From Termitidicoccus mucosus (lineage in GTDB: Bacteria > Verrucomicrobiota > Verrucomicrobiia > Opitutales > Opitutaceae), in NCBI RefSeq assembly GCF_038725785.1, contig NZ_CP109796.1:5766501-5830500 (forward strand): 64,000 nt of DNA. Reading direction: 5' to 3'. Both the position numbers and the translations under genes were made by a program. The notes beneath the pieces are model-generated. The model was not told the origin of the DNA, ran no database searches, and worked only from the letters and a program-made list of their open reading frames with translations. The first letter of the stretch is position 1. Every line of letters begins with the position of its first letter. This document shows positions 9,936-17,933 of the stretch, piece after piece.

Positions 9936-10742
9936 ATGAATTTGTTTTTTCGAGATTTCGGCGGGGCGGGGAAACCGCCGCTGGTGGTGTTGCACGGGTT
10001 GCTGGGATCGTCGCGGAACTGGCAGACGGCGGGCGGCGATCTGGCGGCGTCGCATCATGTGCTGGCGCTGGATTTGCGCAATCACGGGCGTTCGCCGCAT
10101 GCGGACGGGATGAGTTACGAGGCGATGGTCGGCGACGTGCTGGGCTGGCTGGACGCGCGCGGGCTGGAGCGCGTGGCGCTCATGGGGCACAGCATGGGCG
10201 GCAAGGTCGCCATGGCGCTGGCCTGCCGGCATGCCGGGCGAGTGGCGCGGCTGGTGGTGGTGGACATCGCGCCAAAGGATTACCTGTCGGCGGCGCACCG
10301 GGCGGAGTTCGCGGCCATGAACGAGCTGGATTTGCGCTCGCTGCAATCGCGGGCGGAGGCGGAGATGCGTTTCGAGGGGCGCGTGGAGGATTGGGCGATG
10401 CGGAAGTTTCTGGCGACAAACCTGGAGCGTGCGCCGGCCCCGGAAACGCGGGCGGGCGGAAACGACGCGGCGTGGCGCTGGATGATCAACCTGCCGGTCA
10501 TCACGGAGGCGCTGCCGGAGCTGGAGCGCAATCCGCTGCGCGAGGAGGAGCGTTTCGATGGCGATGTCCTGGTGGTGACAGGCGCGAAATCGGGCTATGT
10601 CGGGCCGGGTGACTGGGCGGCGGTGACGGGCCATTTCCCGCGGGCGAGGCTGGAGGTGATTGCGGGAGCGGGGCACAACCCGCACATGGAAAAGCGGCCG
10701 GAATTCGTGCGGGTGGTGCGCGGGTTTCTGGCCGGGGTGTGA
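9936..10742 (+). CDS. Alpha/beta-hydrolase, YbfF/ABHD11-like esterase
   Basis: A soluble serine hydrolase of 268 residues. The oxyanion region is VVLHGLLGSSRNW, the nucleophile elbow is GHSMGGKVAMAL, the characteristic VVVDIAPKDY follows, and the catalytic His is in GAGHNPHMEKRPEF. LHGLLGSSRNW and DIAPKDY are typical of the YbfF/ABHD11 branch, which hydrolyses short acyl esters. The start at 9936 (MNLFFRDFG) is preferred because the upstream in-frame ATGs lie in an inverted repeat or inside mutS on the other strand. The physiological substrate is unknown. Confidence 0.88.
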   Translation: MNLFFRDFGGAGKPPLVVLHGLLGSSRNWQTAGGDLAASHHVLALDLRNHGRSPHADGMSYEAMVGDVLGWLDARGLERVALMGHSMGGKVAMALACRHAGRVARLVVVDIAPKDYLSAAHRAEFAAMNELDLRSLQSRAEAEMRFEGRVEDWAMRKFLATNLERAPAPETRAGGNDAAWRWMINLPVITEALPELERNPLREEERFDGDVLVVTGAKSGYVGPGDWAAVTGHFPRARLEVIAGAGHNPHMEKRPEFVRVVRGFLAGV

Positions 10743-10918
10743 TTCGGCGTGTCCGCGGCCCCGCGGAAAATTCGCTTGCCAGCACCCGCTCCACCCTCTG
10801 TTTTGGACCGCTCCGCCCATTCCGGACGGAACCAACAACCACAACCACACAACATCCAAAACGATCGCAAGGCGGCCCATCGGCCGGCCTGTGTAGTCGC
10901 CAAAGATACATAGATCAC

Positions 10919-11848
10919 ATGAACGTCACTCCCAAGGATCTGCTCGACGCAGGCGTCCACTTCGGACACCAAACCAAGCGCTGGAACCCGCGCTCGAAGC
11001 CCTACGTCTTCGACCACCGCCAGGGCATCACCATCATCGACCTCGGCAAGACCCACGAACTCCTCGCCAAGGCCTGCGCCTTCATCGAGGACACCATCGG
11101 CAACGGCGGCAACCTGCTCTTCGTCGGCACCAAGCGCCAGGCCCAGGACATCGTCCGCGAGGCCGCCGCCGCCACCGCCATGCCCTACTGCGTTGACCGC
11201 TGGCTCGGCGGCACGCTCACCAATTTCGCCACCGTCAAGAAATCCATCGCGAAATTCAAAAAATACCAGCAGATGGAAACCAGCGGCGACCTCGCCAAGC
11301 TCCCCGCCAAGGAAGCCGCCGTCATCAAGCGCGAGATGGCCCGCATGCAGCGCAACTTCTCCGGCATCGCCGACATGGCCGGCCTGCCCTCCGCGATGTT
11401 TGTCATCGACGGCAACCACGAGAAGATCGCCGTCGCCGAGGCCGCCCGTTGCAACATTCCCTGCATCGGCCTCATCGACACCAACTCCGACCCCACCGCG
11501 CTCTCGCACCCGATTCCCGGCAACGACGACGCCGTGAAATCCGTCCGCATCATCGTCGAAACCATCGTCGAGGCCGTCCAGAGCGGGCTCGCCCAGCGCG
11601 AGAGCCGCCGCACCGCCCGCGGCCAGGCCGACCTGCGCGCCGCCACCGCCGCCGTGGCCGAGGCATCCGGCGCCACCAACGAGGCCGGCGAGATCGACCT
11701 CAGCAAGGTCGAGCTGCCCGCCGATGTCGATCCCGAGGCGGTCGTCGAGGGCGAGGACGCCGCCAAGCCCGCCAAGAAGAAGCCCGCCCGCAAAAAGATC
11801 GCCGCGCCCAAGGATGATGCGGTCGAGGCGGACGCCGACGCGGAATAA
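10919..11848 (+). CDS. rpsB: 30S ribosomal protein S2
   Basis: Hallmarks of uS2 are LLDAGVHFGHQTKRWNP at the N-terminus, LFVGTKRQAQDIV, DRWLGGTLTNF and the later IPCIGLIDTNSDP. The protein has 309 residues, against about 240 in E. coli. The excess is a C-terminal tail of about 60 residues that begins acidic and turns Lys/Ala-rich (AAKPAKKKPARKKIAAPK). It forms an operon with tsf 60 bp downstream, the usual bacterial pairing. A 176-bp leader precedes it, with no clear promoter boxes or leader structure that I could assign. Confidence 0.98.
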   Translation: MNVTPKDLLDAGVHFGHQTKRWNPRSKPYVFDHRQGITIIDLGKTHELLAKACAFIEDTIGNGGNLLFVGTKRQAQDIVREAAAATAMPYCVDRWLGGTLTNFATVKKSIAKFKKYQQMETSGDLAKLPAKEAAVIKREMARMQRNFSGIADMAGLPSAMFVIDGNHEKIAVAEAARCNIPCIGLIDTNSDPTALSHPIPGNDDAVKSVRIIVETIVEAVQSGLAQRESRRTARGQADLRAATAAVAEASGATNEAGEIDLSKVELPADVDPEAVVEGEDAAKPAKKKPARKKIAAPKDDAVEADADAE

Positions 11849-11908
11849 GCCCGCGGCCCGCAGACGCCACTTGAACCAGGAACACTAAAACACCCACAGA
11901 AAACGATC

Positions 11909-12502
11909 ATGAGCACAGTTGTCACCGCCCAGGCGGTCAAAGAACTTCGTGAAAAAACCGGCGCCGGCCTCCTCGACTGCCAGAAAGCGCTCGCCGAATC
12001 CGGCGGCGACATGGAAGCGGCCATCACCATCCTGCGCAAAAAAGGCGCCGCCTCCGCCGACAAGAAAGCAGGTCGCGCCACCAAGGAAGGCCTCATCGAG
12101 AGCTACATCCACGTCGGCGGCAAAGTCGGCGTGCTGCTCGAAGTCAACTGCGAGACCGACTTCGTCGCCCGCAACGAGGACTTCAAGGCCTTCTGCAAGG
12201 ACATTTGCCTGCAAATCGCCGCCGCCAGCCCGCTCTACGTGAGCCGGGACGAGGTTCCCGAGGCCGCCATCGCCGCCGAGCGCGACATCGCGACGGCGCA
12301 GGTGCAGGGCAAGCCCCCCGCGGCCATCCAGAAGATCGTCGAAGGCAAGCTGGAGAAATACTACTCCACCGTGTGCCTTCTGGACCAGCCCTTCGTGAAG
12401 AACCCGGACAAGAGCATCAAGGAAATGGTGACGGAAAAGATCGCCACCATCGGCGAAAACATCACCGTCCGCCGCTTCACCCGCTACCAGCTCGGCGCCT
12501 GA
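11909..12502 (+). CDS. tsf: Translation elongation factor Ts
   Basis: Nucleotide-exchange factor for EF-Tu. The N-terminal UBA-like domain reads [19 protein letters not shown]. The EF-Tu-contacting [10 protein letters not shown] motif is present ([17 protein letters not shown]). At 197 residues it is the short form, as in Thermus and cyanobacteria, lacking the second half of the E. coli core. It is the last gene before a strong terminator. Confidence 0.98.
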   Translation: MSTVVTAQAVKELREKTGAGLLDCQKALAESGGDMEAAITILRKKGAASADKKAGRATKEGLIESYIHVGGKVGVLLEVNCETDFVARNEDFKAFCKDICLQIAAASPLYVSRDEVPEAAIAAERDIATAQVQGKPPAAIQKIVEGKLEKYYSTVCLLDQPFVKNPDKSIKEMVTEKIATIGENITVRRFTRYQLGA

Positions 12503-12540
12503 GTTTGCGCCGCGCGCGAAAGCAGAAAACGAAGTTTCTC

Positions 12541-12577
12541 AAAAAAACGCCCCGCGCCAAGACGCGGGGCGTTTTTT
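12541..12577 (+). terminator. Rho-independent terminator of rpsB-tsf
   Basis: CGCCCCGCG pairs with CGCGGGGCG around AAGA-type loop bases. It is preceded by an A-run and followed by seven T residues, so it may work in both directions. Confidence 0.92.
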
Positions 12578-12641
12578 TGTATCCGTAAGTCCGATACCTG
12601 CAAAATGGATTCCGGATTATGAATAGCACGGACGCCGGATT

Positions 12642-12768
12642 GCGTGGCACGGGCGTCCCGCCCGTGGGACGGCGCTTCGCGCCGCCAAAGCCGGCAGGAT
12701 GCCGGCGCTCCCAGTCGCTGTCGCGTTCGCGTTGCTTCTCGGAGACACCGGCTGCCAGCCCGTGCCGC
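12642..12768. repeat. Mosaic of three repeat units between tsf and the receptor gene
   Basis: Reading left to right: one arm of the GTGGCACGGGCG palindrome (12642-12668), a small hairpin GGCGCTTCGCGCC, the AGILPA unit GCCGGCAGGATGCCGGC plus GCTCCCAGTCGCTG (12690-12720), and near 12748 the block CACCGGCTGCCAGCCCGTGCC. The first two units occur separately elsewhere in the window. The last ends exactly where the receptor gene stops. Confidence 0.7.
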
Positions 12769-14952
12769 TCAGAAACTCACGCGCATGCCCGCCGCCAGGC
12801 CGCGGCCGGGCAGCGGCGCGTAATCCTTCAGGAAGGATGTGTGCGGGCGCGCATCCTCGTTGGCGAGATTCGTGCCGCGCAGGAACGCCTCGCATTGCGC
12901 GCGGGCGAACGCGAACCGGTAGGCGGCGTGGGCATTGAGAAGCGCGTAGCCGGGCGTCTCGGTTTCGTTGGGCGCGGTGCGGGCCTGGCGGCCGACCCAC
13001 TGCGTTTCCGCGCCGAGGCTGACCTGGCCGCGCACCCAGTCGAGCGCCGCCCGCAGGCGGGCGGGCGTGATGCGCGGCAGGTCGGTGCCGGCATCGGTGT
13101 TTTCCGCGCGCGTGAGATCGCCGCCGAGCGTGAAGTCGAGCTGCTGTGCTTCGGAATGGAGCAGGTGGAAAATCGTCTCCAATTCGACGCCGTAAAAACG
13201 CGCGTCGTGCTGCACGTAGCGATAAACGTCCAGCCCGTCGTGCTCCGCGCCGGTCGGATTTTCGTAGATGTAGCCGTCGAACCGGCTGACGAAAAACGTG
13301 AGCGCCCCGGTCACGAAGCCGGCGCGCTTGCGCAGCGTGAGATCGAGGCTGAGGGCGTGCTCGTTGGAGAGGCGCGGGTCGCCGATTTCGTAGGCCTGCG
13401 TGCCGATGTGCGGCCCGTCCGCGTAGAGCTCCTGCGCGTTCGGCTGGCGCGTGGTGGCGGCGAACGACGAGCCGAGCGTCCAGCCGGACGCGATACCCCA
13501 GACAAGTCCGGCGGAGGCGCTCGCCGTGGTGTCGTCGCGCGAAATGCCGGAGCCGTCGCGGAGTTTTATTTTTTGGTAGTCCGTGCGCGCGCCGAGCTGA
13601 AACGTGACGGATGAGAACGTCGCCTCCTCGAAAAGGAAGAGCGCGCCGCCGTCCGTGCGCGAGGACGGGACAAACGCCTCCTCGCCGCGCGCCTCGAAAT
13701 CGCTGCGCGAGGTTTGCAGTCCGAGCGCGCCGGTGACGGGACCGAGCGCGTTGTGCAGCAGCTCGAAGCGCCCGTCGTAGCCTTTGTTTTTGAAAACGGT
13801 GCCGATCTCATCGCCCTCGAGTTCCTGGTGGCGGTATTTGGCGAAGCCGAGCTTCATCCGGGCCTCGCGGAAAATGCCGAACGGCTCGGTGTAGGCGGCC
13901 TGCAAGTCCAGCCGCCGCTGGCGCAGGTCGATGCGCACGTCGCCTTCCTCGTGTTCCCCGGCCTCGTGGTCATCATCGTCGCCGCCTTCCTCGTGCTCGT
14001 GGACGTGCGCGCCGGGCGGGACGCCGTAGAGCGAGTTGTGGCCGCTGTAGGAAACGCCCACGTAGCCGCGCGGGCCGATGTAGGAAAACCCGGCCGCGCC
14101 GCCGTCGGTCTCGATCGCGGTGTTGGCGATGCGTCCGCGGATGCCGTCGTCGCCATGTTCGTCGCCGTACTCATGATCGTGATCATCTTCCTCCTCGTGC
14201 TCGTGCGCCTCCTCCGCGCGGACGCGTCCGCTTTGGGCGTAACCGGGAATGCGCACGTCGCCGGTGGCGCGGCGGTAGCCGTCGAGGTGCCACGCGAAGC
14301 GGCCGGCACTGCCTTCGAGGACGGCGCCGGCGCTTTTCTCGTCGTTGACGGAATTCACGCGCCCTTCGACGCGGCCGTTGAGCGGCTCGTCGGGCAGCGT
14401 GGTGTGGATGCGGTGGTCGATGACGTTGACCACGCCGCCGACGGCGTTGCCGCCGTAGAGCAGCGAGGCGGGGCCGCGCACGATCTCGACGCGCTCGATC
14501 AGCAGCGGGTCGAGCGACACGGCGTGGTCGGGACTCGTGACGGACGCGTCGATGGTGCCGATGCTGTTGGTGAGCACGCGCACGCGGTCGCCGCCGAGGC
14601 CGCGGATGACCGGGCGGCTCGCGCCGGGGCCGAAATACGTGGAGGCCACGCCGGTCTCGCCGGCGAGGAGTTCGCCGAGCGAGGTGTTTTGGGCGAGCAA
14701 AAGCCGGCGTCCGGCGAGGACGCCGGTGGGTTGGGCAAGGTCGGCTTGGCCGCGCGTGTAGGGAGTGGCCGTGACGACGAGGTTTTCGAGCAGCACGGGC
14801 TCGTCGTGGTCGCCGCCGGTGGCGGGCGGCGGCGCGGAGGCCGCGGGGCCGGCATGGAGCGAGGAGGGCGCATGAAGCCCTCCGGCAAGGGCCGCGGTCA
14901 GGAAGACACAGCGGCGGAATTGGAATGGAATGTGGGAAATGAAAGAGGACAT
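12769..14952 (-). CDS. TonB-dependent receptor with His-rich loops (ZnuD-like)
   Basis: An outer-membrane gated channel of 727 residues. A signal peptide ([16 protein letters not shown]) is followed by the TonB-box region and plug motifs such as [18 protein letters not shown] and [20 protein letters not shown]. The barrel ends in RVSF with the expected terminal Phe. Two extracellular-loop candidates are packed with His, Asp and Glu (about residues 250-272 and 315-335), a pattern known from the zinc receptor ZnuD, so a divalent metal is the probable cargo. The start at 14952 is chosen because the upstream codons give no signal sequence. The small His-rich gene lies upstream on the same strand. 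Zinc rather than cobalt, nickel or copper is inference. Confidence 0.9.
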   Translation of the reverse strand: MSSFISHIPFQFRRCVFLTAALAGGLHAPSSLHAGPAASAPPPATGGDHDEPVLLENLVVTATPYTRGQADLAQPTGVLAGRRLLLAQNTSLGELLAGETGVASTYFGPGASRPVIRGLGGDRVRVLTNSIGTIDASVTSPDHAVSLDPLLIERVEIVRGPASLLYGGNAVGGVVNVIDHRIHTTLPDEPLNGRVEGRVNSVNDEKSAGAVLEGSAGRFAWHLDGYRRATGDVRIPGYAQSGRVRAEEAHEHEEEDDHDHEYGDEHGDDGIRGRIANTAIETDGGAAGFSYIGPRGYVGVSYSGHNSLYGVPPGAHVHEHEEGGDDDDHEAGEHEEGDVRIDLRQRRLDLQAAYTEPFGIFREARMKLGFAKYRHQELEGDEIGTVFKNKGYDGRFELLHNALGPVTGALGLQTSRSDFEARGEEAFVPSSRTDGGALFLFEEATFSSVTFQLGARTDYQKIKLRDGSGISRDDTTASASAGLVWGIASGWTLGSSFAATTRQPNAQELYADGPHIGTQAYEIGDPRLSNEHALSLDLTLRKRAGFVTGALTFFVSRFDGYIYENPTGAEHDGLDVYRYVQHDARFYGVELETIFHLLHSEAQQLDFTLGGDLTRAENTDAGTDLPRITPARLRAALDWVRGQVSLGAETQWVGRQARTAPNETETPGYALLNAHAAYRFAFARAQCEAFLRGTNLANEDARPHTSFLKDYAPLPGRGLAAGMRVSF

Positions 14953-15093
14953 GATGGAGTGCGGTTTGTATGGGTGCGCGCGCGATGACGGGACGCGCAC
15001 AAATGTAATTGAATAATGGATACGAATCGGCGCGCGGGCATGACGGCGCCCGGACGCGGCGGGCGTTTTTTGGGAGCCTCTGAAAAAGGCGGT

Positions 15094-15219
15094 TTATTTT
15101 GGAGTGCGACGGCGGAGGGCGAAGCCCGGCGACGCCACTTTGGTCAGCGGCGGCGTTTTCGTCCGCAAAAAGCGGTGCCGCCGGCCCTTCGGGCCTCAGC
15201 CACCGCACTCCAAAAAACG
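15094..15219. repeat. Inverted repeat of the 'TTTGGAGTGCG' type
   Basis: TTTTGGAGTGCG near 15098 is mirrored by CGCACTCCAAAAAA ending at 15218. The interior holds further GC-rich half-palindromes such as CCGGCCCTTCGGGCC. It occupies most of the 317-bp gap upstream of the receptor gene and could act on its leader. Confidence 0.65.
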
Positions 15220-15269
15220 CGGCGCTTCATGGCGGGCTGCGTTTTTCAGGGGTTACCCAGGCTCTCAGC

Positions 15270-15665
15270 TTAAACCGGAGGCGCGTGCGTGTGCGGGCGC
15301 AGATGGGGCGGGGTCGCCAGGCGGGTTTCGCGTGGCGCGGCGGGCGTCGTTTCCCGAAGGGCAACCGCTATGGGCGTCGGGGCGGCAAGCGGGGCCGTCA
15401 GATGGACGCCTTGGGCAAAAAGGGTGATGGCGCACGCATGATCGTTGTCCGGCGCGCCGGGCGCGGGCGCGTCATGCGCGTGACCGGAGTCTCCGGACGC
15501 ATGGGCGGGGCATTCCGCCGCCGGCGAGTGCAGCCAGGCGTGAAAGAGCGGCGAACCGCCCGCGAGCGAAAGCAGCACCACCAGCGCGGCAAGCAGCGCC
15601 GCGCCCGAGGCCGGGAGGAGGCCGGGGCGTCGTTTGGCGGTGGCTGGTGCGGCGCGTCGTTGCAT
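15270..15665 (-). CDS. Small membrane or secreted His-rich protein
   Basis: 131 residues. A basic N-terminus (RRAAPATAKRRPG) leads into a hydrophobic segment of about 22 residues (ALLAALVVLLSLAGGSPLF). After it comes a short exported part with His and Cys clusters: HAWLHSPAAEC, SGHAHD and NDHACAITLFAQGV. This resembles DUF2946-like proteins that often sit beside metal transporters and TonB receptors. It lies 317 bp upstream of the receptor gene on the same strand, and a metal-binding role is inferred from the His content and position. The C-terminal half is Pro/Ala-rich and low in complexity. Confidence 0.65.
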   Translation of the reverse strand: MQRRAAPATAKRRPGLLPASGAALLAALVVLLSLAGGSPLFHAWLHSPAAECPAHASGDSGHAHDAPAPGAPDNDHACAITLFAQGVHLTAPLAAPTPIAVALRETTPAAPRETRLATPPHLRPHTHAPPV

Positions 15666-15696
15666 AAGCTGCGTCAGGGCACGATAGCAGAGTCGT

Positions 15697-15768
15697 CAAG
15701 CATCCCGGCGCGGTTTTGCCGGATGGGTTCCGGACTGGTGCAATCAGCGCCGGTGTGTTCCATGCTTG
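15697..15768 (-). promoter_or_regulatory. Candidate structured leader RNA of the His-rich gene
   Basis: On the minus strand CAAGCAT and CCGGCGC pair with GCGCCGG and ATGCTTG to give two stacked 7-bp helices separated by a small asymmetric loop. They enclose an inner hairpin, CCGGA-ACCCA-TCCGG. The element lies 32 bp upstream of the His-rich gene. It does not match the cobalamin or other riboswitch consensus sequences I know, so its function is open. Confidence 0.3.
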
Positions 15769-15812
15769 CAGTCACGCGTGATGCCAACCCCTTCGGGGAT
15801 GGGGAATCGGTA

Positions 15813-17657
15813 TTATTTCTTCCGCGTCCGCAGCGCGAGAAGCGCGGCCAGCAATGCGAGACTTGGCAGCGCAGGCGCGCCGCCGCCATTGCCGGTGTTG
15901 TTGGCGGGGAAATTGGTGTTTTCGTTGGCGGCGCGAGTGCCGGTGGCTTTGGCGAGGGTGAGTTGCACGGTGGTGACGGCGTCGCTGGCGGTTGAGATGC
16001 GGCGGATGGCGTTGTTGCCATGGTCGGCGACGTGGAGGGTGCCGGTGGCGTCGAGGACGATGGCGCTCGGAGAATGGAAACGGGCGGCGGTGCCGGCGGC
16101 GTCGAGGAAACCGGGTTCGCCGTCGGGACTGCCGGCGAGGGTGCGCGTGACACCGGCGGGGGTGATTTCGAGGATGCGGTGATTGGCGGAGTCGGCGACG
16201 TAGAGATTGCCGGAATCGGCGCGGGCGACGGCCCGGGGAAGATGCAGGAGCGTGCCGGCGGCAGCGCCTTCGGTGCAGCCGGTGGAGCCGCTCACGCCGG
16301 CGATGGTGGTGACTTCGCCGAGGCGAAGGCCGGGCTCACCGCTACTGCCGGCGGGGACCACGCTGACGACGGAGGTTCGGGCACCGAAAAAATAGATGGA
16401 GCCGGCATCGGTAAAATAAGACAGGGGCAACAGGGTGCCGAAGGGAGAGATGGATTGGATGACATCGGCGCCGGCGTCGGCGACGTAAAGGGTGCCGCCA
16501 TCGGCGGAGATGTCGAGGCCGGCGGGGGCGGCGAGGCTCGCGGTGGTGACGAGCGTGGCGACGGTGCCGCCGGGGGTGACAGTACGGATCGCGCTGTTGA
16601 GAAGGTCGGCGACATAGAGCGTGCCGTCGGTCGCGGGCGCGAGTCCGACGGGGGAGTCAAAGAGGGCGGCTGTGCCGGTGCCATCGGCGAAACCGGCTGT
16701 GCCGGGGAGCCCGGCGATGTGGCTCCACACGGGCGCGCCGTTGAAGCCGGCGGGGTCGGTGGCGCCGGTGGCGACAGACGGGGCGTGGACAGCGTAGATG
16801 GCGTCGCGCCCGGCATCGGCGGCGTAGAGCGTGCCGGAGCGGTAGGCGAGCGCGGAGATGTTTTGGAATGGACCGAAGTCGGTGTGAATCGTGGTGCCGC
16901 TGACGCCAGTGTCGGGGTCGCCGGCCTCGGTGTCAAATTCTCCGACGGAGGGGGCTCCGAGCGGTCGGAGCCAGTTGGTGCCGGTGAAACAGGTGAGGGT
17001 GGCACCGCCGATGATGGAGTTGCCAGTGAGAGTGATGCCGCCGTAATAGCTGCTGCCGCTCCACACGGTGTAGTTGGTGCCGGAGGAGAGAACGAGGCCG
17101 CCACCGTTGACGCCGGTAAAGTAGGTGCTGGTGATGACAGTGGCACCGAGGAGGGTGCCGGTGATGACGGTGCCGTAGGTGATGCTCCCGCTGTCGATCC
17201 GAGTGAAACCGCCGCTAAGAGTGAGAGTGCCGTTGCTGCCAAGGATATCGGTGCCACCAACGAAGACCGAGGCCGTGCCGATGAGCGGATAGGCCGTGTT
17301 GTCGGGCCGGACACGCCAGATGACGGAGCCGGCGCCGACGTAGAGGCCGCCGTCGGGCGCAAGGGCGAGGGCCTCGGGCGCGGAGATGCTGATGCGAATC
17401 GCGTCTTCGCTTTCGGCGGAGGCGGGCGTGACATCGCCAGCCAATGCGGGCGTCGCACCGGAGCTGCCGTCCGTGATTTCCCCGGACACCCGCGCCTGCA
17501 ATTCGCCGCCCACGAGAATATAGTCGCCGCCGGATGATATGGGCGCCGGAGTCTCGTCCGCCCGCGTGTGATTGAGTGAGAGAAGCGCGGACAAGCCGGC
17601 CATGATGACAAGGGCGCGGCGGGGTGCGATGAGCGGGAGAAAAGATTGCGAAGTCAT
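15813..17657 (-). CDS. Exported NHL-repeat protein with C-terminal sorting-type tail
   Basis: About 614 residues. After a signal peptide (ALVIMAGLSALLSLNHTRA) comes a Gly/Ser/Thr-rich stretch, then NHL beta-propeller blades recognisable by LYVADLLNSAIRTVTPGG, LYVADSANHRILEITPAG and LHVADHGNNAIRRIS. The end is tripartite: a glycine-rich linker (GNGGGAP), a hydrophobic helix (LPSLALLAALLAL) and a basic tail (RTRKK). This resembles PEP-CTERM or GlyGly-CTERM sorting signals, though the PEP motif itself is absent. Such proteins are usually surface or secreted. The ATG at 17657 is preferred to the TTG three codons upstream. No catalytic site was seen, and the ligand is unknown. Confidence 0.8.
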   Translation of the reverse strand: MTSQSFLPLIAPRRALVIMAGLSALLSLNHTRADETPAPISSGGDYILVGGELQARVSGEITDGSSGATPALAGDVTPASAESEDAIRISISAPEALALAPDGGLYVGAGSVIWRVRPDNTAYPLIGTASVFVGGTDILGSNGTLTLSGGFTRIDSGSITYGTVITGTLLGATVITSTYFTGVNGGGLVLSSGTNYTVWSGSSYYGGITLTGNSIIGGATLTCFTGTNWLRPLGAPSVGEFDTEAGDPDTGVSGTTIHTDFGPFQNISALAYRSGTLYAADAGRDAIYAVHAPSVATGATDPAGFNGAPVWSHIAGLPGTAGFADGTGTAALFDSPVGLAPATDGTLYVADLLNSAIRTVTPGGTVATLVTTASLAAPAGLDISADGGTLYVADAGADVIQSISPFGTLLPLSYFTDAGSIYFFGARTSVVSVVPAGSSGEPGLRLGEVTTIAGVSGSTGCTEGAAAGTLLHLPRAVARADSGNLYVADSANHRILEITPAGVTRTLAGSPDGEPGFLDAAGTAARFHSPSAIVLDATGTLHVADHGNNAIRRISTASDAVTTVQLTLAKATGTRAANENTNFPANNTGNGGGAPALPSLALLAALLALRTRKK

Positions 17658-17745
17658 GTCATTCAAGGGATTTCACGATTACGCGGCTATCTAAATAAAA
17701 AGTCAATTGAGATGTTCGGACCACTTCCGAACGAAATTCATTCTT

Positions 17746-17859
17746 CTGGAGGGCCGAGCTCCTGCGAGGCCGTCGCGGAAAAACGTCGCGTATAACCGCG
17801 ACGGCCTCGCAGGAGCTCGGCCCTCCAGCAAAAGGGTAATTTTAATTGGGAAATGGCAT
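17746..17859. repeat. Perfect 33-bp-arm palindrome with conserved AAATGGCAT tail
   Basis: Arms beginning CTGGAGGGCCGAGCTCCTGC (17746-17778 and 17796-17828) match perfectly around a 17-bp loop. A tail follows, GTAATTTTAATTGGGAAATGGCAT at 17836-17859 by position. The same arm family and the same tail recur at 49307-49418, and the tail alone at 48300-48325. It lies between the divergent NHL and TPR genes. Confidence 0.85.
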
Positions 17860-17933
17860 GGCATCCGATTTCCGGCTTCGTGATTGCCGCGGCTTGCGTC
17901 GGGAGTCGCGCGCGCGCAATGTCCGGGGGTTTT

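Noticed and set aside
10743-10918. A gene or clear promoter in the rpsB leader
   Set aside because: No coding frame of quality. A TTGCCA hexamer exists near 10776 but without a convincing -10 partner.
12617-13000. Small minus-strand ORF with peptide patterns such as TGWQPV, AGILPA and GRPCHA
   Set aside because: These peptides are translations of palindromic repeat units, and the rest of the frame is a shadow of the receptor gene.
15666-15812. Cobalamin riboswitch upstream of the His-rich gene
   Set aside because: The B12-box consensus is not present and the region is shorter than the usual element. Only an unassigned fold is reported.
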